From JACDAN01 sp963847235 (GTDB taxonomy: Bacteria > Actinomycetota > Thermoleophilia > Gaiellales > Gaiellaceae): a DNA stretch of 64,000 nt. The stretch spans positions 124,001 to 188,000 of the forward strand of contig CAWJYU010000014.1 of NCBI GenBank assembly GCA_963847235.1, in the 5' to 3' direction. The notes under the pieces are model-generated. The model saw only the letters and a list, made by a program, of their open reading frames with translations, was not told where the DNA came from and searched no databases. Both the position numbers and the translations under genes were made by a program. Below, piece after piece: positions 31,215 through 39,004 of this stretch; the first letter of the stretch is position 1; every line of letters begins with the position of its first letter.

Positions 31215-31667
31215 CTAGGTTCGGGAGAGCGTGAGCGCCGCACCGGCGGCGAGGAGCAGGAGCCCCAGGATCCGCCAGCGATCGATCGGGATCGCGTCCT
31301 GCGCGAACCAGCCGTACCGGTCGATCAGCGCCGCCATGATCAGGTTCCCTGCGATGACGAGCCCGATCGTCGCTGCGACGCCGATTCGCGGCACGCCGAT
31401 CGTCGCCGCCAGGACGATGTAAATGCTGGCGATCCCGCCGACCCACAGCCATGCCGGCTCGTGCGTGGCGGCCCGCACACCGGCGAAGCTCCGCTCCCAG
31501 ACGAGGAGAGCTGCGGCGGCGCACACGAAGGAAACGAGGACGGAGAACGCGACGGCCGGGACGATCCCGACGCGCTCGCCGAGCTCACCCATCACCGCCG
31601 CCTGAACCCCGCCCGCAATCCCGGCCGTGAAGCAGATCGAGACTGCGAGAGCCGTTCCGCTCGACAC
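31215..31667 (-). CDS. DMT-superfamily membrane protein (DUF606/YdcZ type)
   Basis: A 150-residue protein with about five membrane helices (VSICFTAGIAGGVQAAVMGEL, FSVLVSFVCAAAALLVWE, WLWVGGIASIYIVLAATIGV, IGLVIAGNLIMAALIDRYGWF, LGLLLLAAGAAL). It matches the small DUF606 branch of the drug/metabolite transporter superfamily, which often work as pairs. Only one is seen here. The GTG at 31667 lies 6 bases from a minus-strand -10 box. Confidence 0.8.
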   Translation of the reverse strand: MSSGTALAVSICFTAGIAGGVQAAVMGELGERVGIVPAVAFSVLVSFVCAAAALLVWERSFAGVRAATHEPAWLWVGGIASIYIVLAATIGVPRIGVAATIGLVIAGNLIMAALIDRYGWFAQDAIPIDRWRILGLLLLAAGAALTLSRT

Positions 31668-31673
31668 GGGGCG

Positions 31674-31679
31674 AAGCTA
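31674..31679 (-). promoter_or_regulatory. -10 box for the DUF606 gene, overlapping a plus-strand -10
   Basis: TAGCTT on the minus strand, 6 bases before the GTG at 31667. The same bases run into a plus-strand TATACG/TACGCT (31678-31685) that could serve the divergent EthD operon. Confidence 0.5.
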
Positions 31680-31718
31680 TACGCTCCGGGCCGGTCGGAG
31701 CCGACGGAAGGAGATTGC

Positions 31719-31997
31719 ATGGTTCGCGTGTTCATGCTGTACGAGGAGAAGCCCGATCCGGACCGGTACGAGCAACACGCGGAGCTGTGCCGCAAGGTCC
31801 CCGGCGGGACGTTCAGGCACGGCGCGGTCTTCGGTGCCCCGAGGGGCGAGCCGAAGTATCCGTACTACGCCGAGTGGGAGTTTGCGGACATGGACGCCTT
31901 CAAGTCGGCGGCGCGGACGGACGAGTTCATGGCCACCGGCAAGGACGCGATGGAGATGGGCGGGCGCTTCCACGTCCACTTCGCCGAGATCGAGTGA
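31719..31997 (+). CDS. EthD-family protein
   Basis: A 92-residue EthD-domain protein (dimeric alpha-beta barrel). Features are MVRVFMLYEEKPDPDRYEQH at the start, then PKYPYYAEWEFADMDAFKSA and HVHFAEIE. AAGGAG lies 5 bases before ATG 31719, which fixes the start. It heads a co-directional run with two enoyl-CoA hydratases (GTGA overlaps). EthD relatives are small helpers or lyases in degradative pathways. The reaction here is unknown. Confidence 0.85.
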   Translation: MVRVFMLYEEKPDPDRYEQHAELCRKVPGGTFRHGAVFGAPRGEPKYPYYAEWEFADMDAFKSAARTDEFMATGKDAMEMGGRFHVHFAEIE

Positions 31998-32800
31998 CCC
32001 AGCCGACCTACCCCGCACCGCTCTCGCCCGACGAGCTCGGCTTCGAGAAGATCGTCTACGAGAAGGCGCCGCCGCGGGCGACGATCACGTTCAACCGGCC
32101 GGACGTCCTCAACGCGTTCGACTTCCAGATGCTGCGCGAGCTCGCCCGCGCCTGCGAGGACGCCTCCTGGGACGACGAGATCCGCGTCGTCGTCCTCACA
32201 GGGAAAGGACGCGCGTTCTGCGTGGGCGCCGACCTGCGCAACTGGGCGGAGGAGTACGTCGGCAAGCCGACCGAGTACTGGAAGTGGTTCGGAGCATTCA
32301 AGGACGCGCACGACCGGCTGCGCGAGATCGGCAAGCCGACGCTGGCGCGGATCAACGGGATCGCGGTCGGCGGCGGCAACGAGCTCCAGATGGCCTGCGA
32401 CCTCGCGGTCATGGTCGACGACGCGTTCATCCGCCACGTCGGCCCGGAGCACGGCTCGGTTCCGGCCGGCGGTGCGACGCAGTGGCTCTCGATCATGGTC
32501 GGCGACCGGCGGGCCCGCGAGATCGTCCTCATGTGCGAGGAGATCCCGGCGAAGCTGGCCGAGGAGTGGGGGCTCGTGAACTGGGCCGTGCCCGCCGCCG
32601 AGCTCGACGCCAAGACCGACGCCGTCGTCGAGAACCTCGCGCGCAAGCTGCCGCAAACGACGCGCTACGCGAAGCAGCACCTGAACTTCTGGCGCGACCT
32701 CGCCTGGCACGAGACGATCAACCACGCCCGCGACTGGCTCGCGCTCTCGATGGCGACCGACGAGCCGAAGGCGGCGATCGAGAAGTTCCTCAAGAAGTGA
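31994..32800 (+). CDS. Enoyl-CoA hydratase/isomerase family protein
   Basis: A 268-residue crotonase-fold protein. The acyl-CoA pocket has ITFNRPDVLNAFDFQML and GKGRAFCVGADLRNW, the oxyanion loop GIAVGGGNELQMACDL, and the second catalytic region GPEHGSVPAGGATQW. It has both acidic positions of hydratases (Glu in NELQ and PEHG). A ring-type CoA substrate is suggested by resemblance to aromatic-degradation members, but this is not certain. Starts at GTG 31994. Confidence 0.88.
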   Translation: MTQPTYPAPLSPDELGFEKIVYEKAPPRATITFNRPDVLNAFDFQMLRELARACEDASWDDEIRVVVLTGKGRAFCVGADLRNWAEEYVGKPTEYWKWFGAFKDAHDRLREIGKPTLARINGIAVGGGNELQMACDLAVMVDDAFIRHVGPEHGSVPAGGATQWLSIMVGDRRAREIVLMCEEIPAKLAEEWGLVNWAVPAAELDAKTDAVVENLARKLPQTTRYAKQHLNFWRDLAWHETINHARDWLALSMATDEPKAAIEKFLKK

Positions 32801-33570
32801 GCGAGTCCCTGGTCCTGGTCGAGCGCGACGAGCCCGTCGCCGTCGTTCAGCTCAACCGGCCGAAGCAGCTGAACGCACTCTCCGACGACCTGATGCAGGA
32901 GCTCGTCGAGCGCCTCCAGGAGCTCGACCGCGACGACGGCATTCGCTGCATCGTGCTCACCGGGTCCGAGCGCGCCTTCGCGGCCGGCGCGGATATCGGG
33001 CAGCTCGCCGAGGCGTCGACGATCGACCTCTACTACCAGCGGCGGGTCGAGCGCTGGGACGCGATCCGCGAGCTCTGGACACCGCTGGTCGCGGCCGTTT
33101 CCGGCTTCTGCCTCGGCGGAGGCTGCGAGCTCGCGATGGCCTGCGACCTGATCGTCGCGTCCGAGACGGCGAAGTTCGGCCAGCCTGAGAGCGGGCTCGG
33201 GATCATCCCCGGCGCCGGCGGCACACAGCGGCTGACGCGGGCCGTCGGCAAGGCGATCGCGATGGACGTGATCCTCAGCGGGCGGTTCCTGTCCGCGAGG
33301 GAAGCACTCGAGGCGGGCCTGGTTTCGCGCCTCGTCGCGAAGGAGGCGTGGCTCGAGGAGGCGAAGCGGGTCGCCCGCGACATCGCGGCGAAGGGACCGG
33401 TGGCCACTCGGCTCGCGAAGGAGGCGATCGACCGCGCCTACGAGGGACCGCTTTCGCTCGGGCTCGAGTACGAGCGGCGGCTGCTTGCTCTTGCCTTCGC
33501 TTCCGAAGATTCCAAGGAGGGCCTGACGGCGTTCATGGAGAAGCGCCGGCCGGATTTCAAAGGGAGGTAA
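32797..33570 (+). CDS. Enoyl-CoA hydratase
   Basis: A 257-residue classical crotonase. Features are VAVVQLNRPKQLNALSDDLM, the acyl-CoA site GSERAFAAGADIGQ, and the two catalytic glutamates in GGGCELAMACDL and QPESGLGIIPGAGGTQRL. A C-terminal FKGR-type end completes it. It hydrates 2-enoyl-CoAs in beta-oxidation or phenylacetate degradation (PaaF/EchA-like). GTG 32797 overlaps the previous stop. GerW follows 2 bases after its stop. Confidence 0.93.
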   Translation: MSESLVLVERDEPVAVVQLNRPKQLNALSDDLMQELVERLQELDRDDGIRCIVLTGSERAFAAGADIGQLAEASTIDLYYQRRVERWDAIRELWTPLVAAVSGFCLGGGCELAMACDLIVASETAKFGQPESGLGIIPGAGGTQRLTRAVGKAIAMDVILSGRFLSAREALEAGLVSRLVAKEAWLEEAKRVARDIAAKGPVATRLAKEAIDRAYEGPLSLGLEYERRLLALAFASEDSKEGLTAFMEKRRPDFKGR

Positions 33571-33572
33571 CG

Positions 33573-33881
33573 ATGCCGAACGTGGACGAGATTCTCGAAG
33601 GAGCACGCGACGCGATGACCGTCGGGCGCGTCTACGGCGACCCGATCGAACAGGAGGGCGTCACGGTCATACCGGCCGCGGTCGTTGGTGGCGGCGGGGG
33701 TGGTGGCGGAGACGACACACAGAACGGCGGCGCTGGGTTCGGGCTCAAGGCTCGACCGGTCGGCGCGTACGTGATTCGCGGCCAGGACGTGACCTGGGTC
33801 CCGGCCGTCGACGTCAGCCGGATCGTGCTCTACAGCCTCGTTGCCCTGCTGCTCGGCGCCGTGATGCTGCGCCGGAGATAG
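33573..33881 (+). CDS. gerW: GerW (YtfJ) family protein
   Basis: A 102-residue GerW/YtfJ protein. It has VDEILEGARDAMTVGRVYGDPIEQ, then a glycine run (VVGGGGGGGG), GFGLKARPVGAYVIRG and a C-terminal membrane anchor (IVLYSLVALLLGAVML). In Bacillus the family is tied to spore germination. In Actinobacteria it is widespread without sporulation and its role is unclear. GGGAGG precedes the ATG. Confidence 0.9.
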   Translation: MPNVDEILEGARDAMTVGRVYGDPIEQEGVTVIPAAVVGGGGGGGGDDTQNGGAGFGLKARPVGAYVIRGQDVTWVPAVDVSRIVLYSLVALLLGAVMLRRR

Positions 33882-33887
33882 CGCGCC

Positions 33888-34901
33888 TCAGACGTCGAGC
33901 TCGACCGGGACGAGGTCCGCGTCGAAGGTCTGCCCGCTGCGGTGGACGGTTACCCGGACGGTGCGGCCGATCGCGTCGCCGACCATGTGCCGCTGGAGGT
34001 CGCTGACGCTCTCCACGGGTGAGCCGTCGACTTCGAGGATGAGGTCCTCGGGTCGGAGCCCGGCCGAGTCGGCGGGGCTGTCCTCGACCGTCTCGACGAC
34101 CTCGACTGCCGAGGCGCGGCCGAGTTGCTGGGCGAGGCGGGGCGGGAGCGGCCTCGGGCCGAGCGCGATCCCGAGGTAGGCACGGCGGAAGCGTCCCTCG
34201 CTCATCAGCGCACCGACGATCCTGCGCGTGGCGGCGTTGATCGGCACCGCGAGGCCGAGTCCGATCCCCGCCACGGCCGTGTTGATCCCGACGACCTTGC
34301 CGCGGCCGTCGACGAGCGCGCCGCCCGAGTTGCCGGGGTTCAGAGCTGCGTCAGTCTGGATCACGTTGTCGACGATCCGGGCCGCGCGCCGGGAGCGCAC
34401 GGGAAGCGAGCGGCCGAGCGCGGAGACGACGCCGGCGGTCACCGAGCCCGCGAAGCCGTGGGGGTTACCGATCGCAACGACGAGCTGACCGACGCGGAGG
34501 CTGTCGGCGTCGCCGAGCTCGGCGGGCTCGACGTCGTTGTCGAGGCGCAGGACGGCGAGGTCGGAGAGAGGGTCGGCGCCGACGACCTCGTAGGCGAGCT
34601 CGCGGCCGTCGACGAACGACGCGACGCCCGTTCCGTCGCTGCGTTCGACCACGTGGGCCGAGGTGAGCGTGAAGCCGTCCGGCGTGATGACGACTGCGCT
34701 TCCGGCTCCGTCGAGGCGGCGGCCGCCGCGGACGCGTCGCGAGACGCGCAAGTTGGCGACGGAGGGCGCGAGCCGCTCCGCGACCGTCGTCACGACGCGG
34801 GAGTAGGCGTCCAGCGCCTCCTCGTCGGTAGGCAGCGGCGTCGGCGCGGACGGCTGGTCGGAGTCGTGGCGTTCGGCCCGGACGAGCTGGAGATCTGCCA
34901 T
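33888..34901 (-). CDS. HtrA/DegP-like S1C serine protease
   Basis: A 337-residue trypsin-like protease with His83 (SAHVV), Asp114 (SDLAVLRL) and Ser192 (NPGNSGGAL), followed by one PDZ domain from about residue 245 (YLGIALGP ... GLRPEDLILEVDGSPVES). With ATG 34901 there is no signal peptide or membrane helix, unusual for the family. A minus-strand -10 (TACCTT) 6 bases upstream supports this start. It is either cytoplasmic or anchored by partners. It would degrade or chaperone misfolded proteins. Confidence 0.92.
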   Translation of the reverse strand: MADLQLVRAERHDSDQPSAPTPLPTDEEALDAYSRVVTTVAERLAPSVANLRVSRRVRGGRRLDGAGSAVVITPDGFTLTSAHVVERSDGTGVASFVDGRELAYEVVGADPLSDLAVLRLDNDVEPAELGDADSLRVGQLVVAIGNPHGFAGSVTAGVVSALGRSLPVRSRRAARIVDNVIQTDAALNPGNSGGALVDGRGKVVGINTAVAGIGLGLAVPINAATRRIVGALMSEGRFRRAYLGIALGPRPLPPRLAQQLGRASAVEVVETVEDSPADSAGLRPEDLILEVDGSPVESVSDLQRHMVGDAIGRTVRVTVHRSGQTFDADLVPVELDV

Positions 34902-34907
34902 CGGGCC

Positions 34908-34913
34908 AAGGTA
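34908..34913 (-). promoter_or_regulatory. -10 box for the HtrA-like gene
   Basis: TACCTT, 6 bases before the ATG at 34901. Confidence 0.5.
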
Positions 34914-35064
34914 CCCACGGCGCGAAGGGCTGCGTCGAGGGCGGTTGCGCCGCGCCGCACCGTGTCTGTCTCCGACCCCACCCACCCGGGGAAGAGCGCC
35001 CACGGCAAACGCTAGCGACCGGTGGCGCGCGGATGTGTGACGAAGATGCGCCAAGATTGCGCCG

Positions 35065-35835
35065 ATGGCCGAGGTCGAGACAACGCGGGACGGCGGCGTC
35101 CTCACGATCACGCTGAACCGCCCCGACGTCCTCAACGCGTTCAACCGGGAGATGCACCAGGCGCTCGGCGCGGCCCTCAAGGAGGCGCGCGATCCGGAGA
35201 TCCGCGCGGTCGTCCTGACCGGCGCCGGCCGCGGCTTCTGCGTCGGGCAGGACCTGACCGAGTTCCGCGAGGCGCCCGGCGACATCGCCGACCGGCTTCG
35301 CGCCAGCTACCACCCGAACGTCCTCGCGATCCGCGCCCTCGAGAAGCCCGTGATCGCCGCCGTGAACGGCGCGGCCGCCGGCGCGGGCCTCTCCTTCGCC
35401 TGCGCCTGCGACCTCCGCATCGCCGCCGACTCCGCGACATTCGTCCCGGCCTTCATCAACATCGGCCTCGTCCCGGACTCGGGCGGCTCCTACTTCATCG
35501 CCCGCCTTCTCGGCCCGGCCCGTGCGTTCGAGTGGATGACGTCGGGCCGCCGGCTGTCCGCCGAGGAAGCGCACGCCTGGGGCCTCGTGTCGGAGATCGT
35601 TCGCGCAGAGGACTTCCCGGCCCGCGCCGCCGAGCTGGCGTCGCAGCTCGCCGCCATGCCGACCCGCGGGATCGGGATGACGAAGCGGCTCTTCGACCGA
35701 GCCGCCGAGTCGACGCTGGAGGAGCAGCTGGAGTGGGAGGCGCAGCTCCAGTCGGCGGCGACCAGGACGGACGACTTCCGTGAGGGCGTGAACGCCTTCC
35801 TCGAGAAGCGCGACCCCAAGTTCGAGGGCCGTTAG
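35065..35835 (+). CDS. PaaG-type enoyl-CoA isomerase/hydratase
   Basis: A 256-residue crotonase-fold protein with ITLNRPDVLNAFNREM, GAGRGFCVGQDLTEF and VNGAAAGAGLSFACACDLRI. The aspartate-bearing segment LVPDSGGSYFIARLLG replaces the second glutamate of hydratases. The Asp pattern is that of PaaG (1,2-epoxyphenylacetyl-CoA isomerase) and related isomerases. This fits the paaABCD operon 11 kb away, although the two are not linked. ATG 35065 follows a 163-base gap with no other feature. Confidence 0.85.
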   Translation: MAEVETTRDGGVLTITLNRPDVLNAFNREMHQALGAALKEARDPEIRAVVLTGAGRGFCVGQDLTEFREAPGDIADRLRASYHPNVLAIRALEKPVIAAVNGAAAGAGLSFACACDLRIAADSATFVPAFINIGLVPDSGGSYFIARLLGPARAFEWMTSGRRLSAEEAHAWGLVSEIVRAEDFPARAAELASQLAAMPTRGIGMTKRLFDRAAESTLEEQLEWEAQLQSAATRTDDFREGVNAFLEKRDPKFEGR

Positions 35836-35846
35836 AGGGTTGGTGG

Positions 35847-35891
35847 GAAATTCGGCCGTGTCTGGGGCGTCATCGGGCCCGGCGGAATTTC
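35847..35891. terminator. Possible bidirectional terminator between convergent genes
   Basis: GAAATTC (35847-35853) and GAATTTC (35885-35891) form a 7-bp AT-rich inverted repeat around a GC-rich loop, in the 67-base gap between the PaaG-type gene and the convergent lipoprotein gene. Confidence 0.35.
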
Positions 35892-35902
35892 ACATCAGGT
35901 CT

Positions 35903-36349
35903 CTAGCCCTCGGGGCGGGCGCAGGAGAAGAAGCCGATCTCGGCGGAGATGCGCTGCGCCTCCTCGCCGGGGCCCGTCGACTCGCCGAACGTCGTCCGGG
36001 CCTGAGCCTCGTTCCCGTTGAACGCCTGCCGGCCGGCCTGCGCCCAGAGGTCGAGCTGCTGGTCCATCAGGCCGACCATCCGCCGGAAGTCCGCCGCGTC
36101 GTCCTCCGGCGCCTCGAGCGCGAGGAGCTTCCGGTTCTGCTCACGTGCGACCGGCACGGCGCGCTGCATGAAGACAGCGAAGTCACGCAGGAACGTCTGA
36201 GGTGGAGGAATGAGCGCGATCTGGCGCTCGTGCTGGGCGCAGATCGCGTCCGCCTCCTTGATGAACTCGGCATTGCCGCTGTCGCTGCCGAACGAGCAGC
36301 CGGTCAGCGCCAGCACGCCGAGACCGACGGCTACGGCTTGACGGCCCAC
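35903..36349 (-). CDS. Hypothetical lipoprotein
   Basis: A 148-residue secreted lipoprotein. The signal is MGRQAVAVGLGVLALTGCSF with lipobox LTGC (Cys18), followed by a helical domain (FIKEADAICAQHERQIALIP, FAVFMQRAVPVAREQNRKL). A cysteine pair (ICAQ, FFSC) could form a disulfide. The start overlaps the methyltransferase stop by 19 bases, so it is the last gene of a four-gene minus-strand operon. The pattern is common in Actinobacteria; function unknown. Confidence 0.8.
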   Translation of the reverse strand: MGRQAVAVGLGVLALTGCSFGSDSGNAEFIKEADAICAQHERQIALIPPPQTFLRDFAVFMQRAVPVAREQNRKLLALEAPEDDAADFRRMVGLMDQQLDLWAQAGRQAFNGNEAQARTTFGESTGPGEEAQRISAEIGFFSCARPEG

Positions 36350-37185
36350 AGGTATGCGGTTCCCATCCGCCAGACGCCCCGTCCGGCTTCCACCTCGGGC
36401 CGGAGCACCGAGACGAGCAGCTCGCGCTCCTCCGGTGTCAGCGCCTGGTCCATCGCCTCGGCGAGGGTCGGGATCTTCGGGTTGAACGAGCTGTGCAGGA
36501 AGGTCTCCCAGGCGCGAGCCTCAGCGGGCTCGATCTCGGCCCGGTATTCGAGCGTGATGGGAAAGAAGCCGACATCCTCCGCAAGCCTAAGCAGGTCGCG
36601 TTCGTCGAAGTCGAACATCGGATCGGACTCGGGCTGCGCCTCCGCGTAGACGTCGTTCACCTTCCCCATCAGCTTCTCTGCCCCGTCTAGCCGGAAGCCC
36701 CATGTCGGCCGGCGCTTCTCCAGCCCGAAGCGGTTGATGGGCTCGAAGAGCGACAGGCGGCCGCCAGGCCGGAGCACTCGATGAAGCTCGGAGAACGCAC
36801 GCTCCTTGCTTTCGACGTAGATCAGGACGGATCGGGTGGTCACGACGTCCATCGAGCCGTCCTCGATTGGTCGCAGGTCGTCCGCCGGTGCGTTCACGAA
36901 CCGGCAGCGGTCGAGAGCGTCCGCCGCCTCGGCGAGCGCTCGGCAGTCGTCGAGCAGCGCGTCGGAGATGTCGCTGAAGACGACCCGGGCATCGCGCTCG
37001 AGCGCACCGAAGCCGATCAGCCCGTTGCCGCAACCGACGTCCAGCAGCGTCTCGCCGGGGGCGAGCGCCGCGTTGTCGAGGACACGGTCCCGGACACCTG
37101 CGAGCTCGGCCATCATGGTTCGCTCGTACTCGGGATCTCCGCCCGTTCGCCTGTGGCGGAGCCACTCCGCCCAGATGTCGGTCAT
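36331..37185 (-). CDS. Class I SAM-dependent methyltransferase
   Basis: A 284-residue methyltransferase. The SAM-binding motif I is LLDVGCGNGLIGFG near residue 48. The acidic motif II is ARVVFSDISDALLDDC and motif III-like is DVVTTRSVLIYVESKERAF. The C-terminal half (MGKVNDVYAEAQPESDPMFD) is not diagnostic of a substrate. It overlaps the upstream gene by 4 bases. Probably methylates a small molecule; the target is unknown. Confidence 0.85.
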   Translation of the reverse strand: MTDIWAEWLRHRRTGGDPEYERTMMAELAGVRDRVLDNAALAPGETLLDVGCGNGLIGFGALERDARVVFSDISDALLDDCRALAEAADALDRCRFVNAPADDLRPIEDGSMDVVTTRSVLIYVESKERAFSELHRVLRPGGRLSLFEPINRFGLEKRRPTWGFRLDGAEKLMGKVNDVYAEAQPESDPMFDFDERDLLRLAEDVGFFPITLEYRAEIEPAEARAWETFLHSSFNPKIPTLAEAMDQALTPEERELLVSVLRPEVEAGRGVWRMGTAYLWAVKP

Positions 37186-37634
37186 GACGGGATGATGCTC
37201 TCGAGCGCAGGGAGGAGCTCGAGGAAGCTCCGGACCGGGACCCGGCGGACGACGCCGCGCAGCGGGTCCGCGATCGAGGTGGGCAGCGCCTCGGCCCGCT
37301 CGGCATCGTCGATGGCGCGCAGGAGGCCGGAGCGCACGAGCTGCTCCAGCTCCTCGACGTCGAGTCCGTGCTGGCGGGCGAAGCGCTCGAGCTCCTCACG
37401 GCTCTCGAAGGCGAGCACGACCTCCTCCCGTGGGATCTCGAGCTCGCAGGCCGCGCCGTCGAGCGCCGAGAGGACGATCTGCTCGGCGACCTCGGAGAGG
37501 CCGCTCGGCTCCCGCCAGTCGCGCTGCGCGCACGGATCCGCCACCTTGGCCGGCGCGTACGAGGCGCCTCCCAGCGCCAGGTAGAGCGCGACGAGCGCAA
37601 CGCTTGCCGCGAAGGCCAAGGCGATGGCGCGCAT
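37182..37634 (-). CDS. Hypothetical membrane-anchored or secreted protein
   Basis: A 150-residue protein from ATG 37634 with an N-terminal hydrophobic segment (IALAFAASVALVALYLALGG). A predicted extracytoplasmic helical domain follows (EVVLAFESREELERFARQHG, VEELEQLVRSGLLRAIDDAE). Two cysteines (DPCAQ, AACELE) may pair. It shares start/stop bases with the MFS gene upstream and overlaps the methyltransferase downstream, so it belongs to the same operon. Function unknown. Confidence 0.8.
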   Translation of the reverse strand: MRAIALAFAASVALVALYLALGGASYAPAKVADPCAQRDWREPSGLSEVAEQIVLSALDGAACELEIPREEVVLAFESREELERFARQHGLDVEELEQLVRSGLLRAIDDAERAEALPTSIADPLRGVVRRVPVRSFLELLPALESIIPS

Positions 37635-38968
37635 CAGACGCTCACCTCTCGGCGGTCGAGGAGGATCGGCACGAGCGCGGCCAGCCCAAGGAGCGCGGCC
37701 GCCAGGAACGAGCGGGAGAACGCGTTGGTCGCGGCCCGGTCGAGCTGATCCTGGAGGGAGCCGGCAAGGTCGGTGTAGGCCGGGCCGTCGCCTCGCTCGG
37801 CCACGATCACGCCCACATCGGGAACGCGCGCTTCTGCCTCGGCGTCGTCGACGGCGACGAGGATCTCGCGGGCCACTCCGATCTTGTCCAGCGGCGGAAT
37901 GCGGCTGTCGAGGACGTACGCAGTCCCGGCCGCGAGTGCGTCCTCGCGGTTTCGCTCCAGGTCCGTGGTGAAGATCGGAGTGAGCAGGAGGAGCCCGAGG
38001 ACGACTCCAGCGTGCCGTGCGGCGAGCGTCCAGCCGCCGTGCACCGTCTGGGGTGAGCGGCCGGCAAGCGCTCGCTCGGTGAGCGCTGTCAGGGCGAGGC
38101 CGAGCCCGGCGCCGATCGCGAGCTGCGGGGGGATCGTCCAGGCGGCTCCGGCCTCGGGAAGCCAGCCGAGCGCGGCAAGACCGCCGGAGATCAGGATCGT
38201 GCCCGAGGCCGCGCGGGCCCAGAGCGCCGGGATTGCCCCGGCGAAACGGGCGGCGACGATCGCCGAGATCGGCATCACCGTCACGACGGCGCCGGCGGCG
38301 AGCGGCTCGAGCCGCCAGCCGTTGATCAGCAGGATCACGAGCAGGAAGAGCGCCGCAACCAGCGCGCCGGAGACCAGCATCAGCGCGGCGTTGGCGCCGA
38401 GGTGCGGCCGCTCCAGAGGACGTGCCACGAGCGTGATCTGCAGTCCGTAGATCGCCGCGAGCGCGAGCAGGATGAGCGGCGCCTGCACGAAGAAGATCGA
38501 CTCCCACCCGAACAGCTGCGTGAGGATCCCGCCCGCGGCGGGCCCACAGGCGGCGCCGAGGATCCCCGCTAGTGCCCAGACTCGCGCCGCAGGCGCGTCC
38601 GCGCCCATCGCCCCGGCCAGTAGCCCGAGCGCCGCACAGGCGACGGCGGCGCCCGCGACTCCCTGGACCGCGCGGGCGCCGACGAGCACGCCGAACGACG
38701 GTGCGACGGCGCACGTGAGCGAGGCGGCCGCGAAGACCACGGCGCCGGCGGCGAAGACCGGGACCGGGCGACGCCGGGCGGCGAACGCAGCGGGGAGCGC
38801 CGAAAGCGCGAGGGCGAGGTTGAACGACGTCAGCGCCCACGCCAACGTCTCGATCTCGACGTCGTACTGTCCGAGAATCTCCGGCAGCGCGATCGTGACG
38901 ACCGACGAGTCGGCGAGGACGATCCCCACCGCGAGGCCCAGGAGCGCGATGCGTGTTCGCGCCGGCAC
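37634..38968 (-). CDS. MFS transporter (DHA2-like)
   Basis: A 444-residue major-facilitator protein. Features are ADSSVVTIALPEILGQYDVE in helix 1, ALTSFNLALALSALPAAFAARR, and motif C (WALAGILGAACGPAAGGILTQLFGWESIFF) characteristic of drug:H+ antiporters. Late extracytoplasmic residues (TDLERNREDALAAGTAYVLD) form a large loop before the last helix. GTG 38968 lies 7 bases from a minus-strand -10 box. It heads the operon with the following three minus-strand genes. Confidence 0.87.
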   Translation of the reverse strand: MPARTRIALLGLAVGIVLADSSVVTIALPEILGQYDVEIETLAWALTSFNLALALSALPAAFAARRRPVPVFAAGAVVFAAASLTCAVAPSFGVLVGARAVQGVAGAAVACAALGLLAGAMGADAPAARVWALAGILGAACGPAAGGILTQLFGWESIFFVQAPLILLALAAIYGLQITLVARPLERPHLGANAALMLVSGALVAALFLLVILLINGWRLEPLAAGAVVTVMPISAIVAARFAGAIPALWARAASGTILISGGLAALGWLPEAGAAWTIPPQLAIGAGLGLALTALTERALAGRSPQTVHGGWTLAARHAGVVLGLLLLTPIFTTDLERNREDALAAGTAYVLDSRIPPLDKIGVAREILVAVDDAEAEARVPDVGVIVAERGDGPAYTDLAGSLQDQLDRAATNAFSRSFLAAALLGLAALVPILLDRREVSV

Positions 38969-38975
38969 CGGGTGG

Positions 38976-38981
38976 AGCCTA
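38976..38981 (-). promoter_or_regulatory. -10 box for the MFS operon
   Basis: TAGGCT, 7 bases before the GTG at 38968. Confidence 0.5.
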
Positions 38982-38992
38982 GCCCTCTCCCA

Positions 38993-38998
38993 TACGAT
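38993..38998 (+). promoter_or_regulatory. -10 box for the MoxR gene
   Basis: TACGAT, 6 bases before the GTG at 39005. This is why 39005 rather than the upstream GTG at 38972 was taken as the start. Confidence 0.6.
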
Positions 38999-39004
38999 CC
39001 CGGC

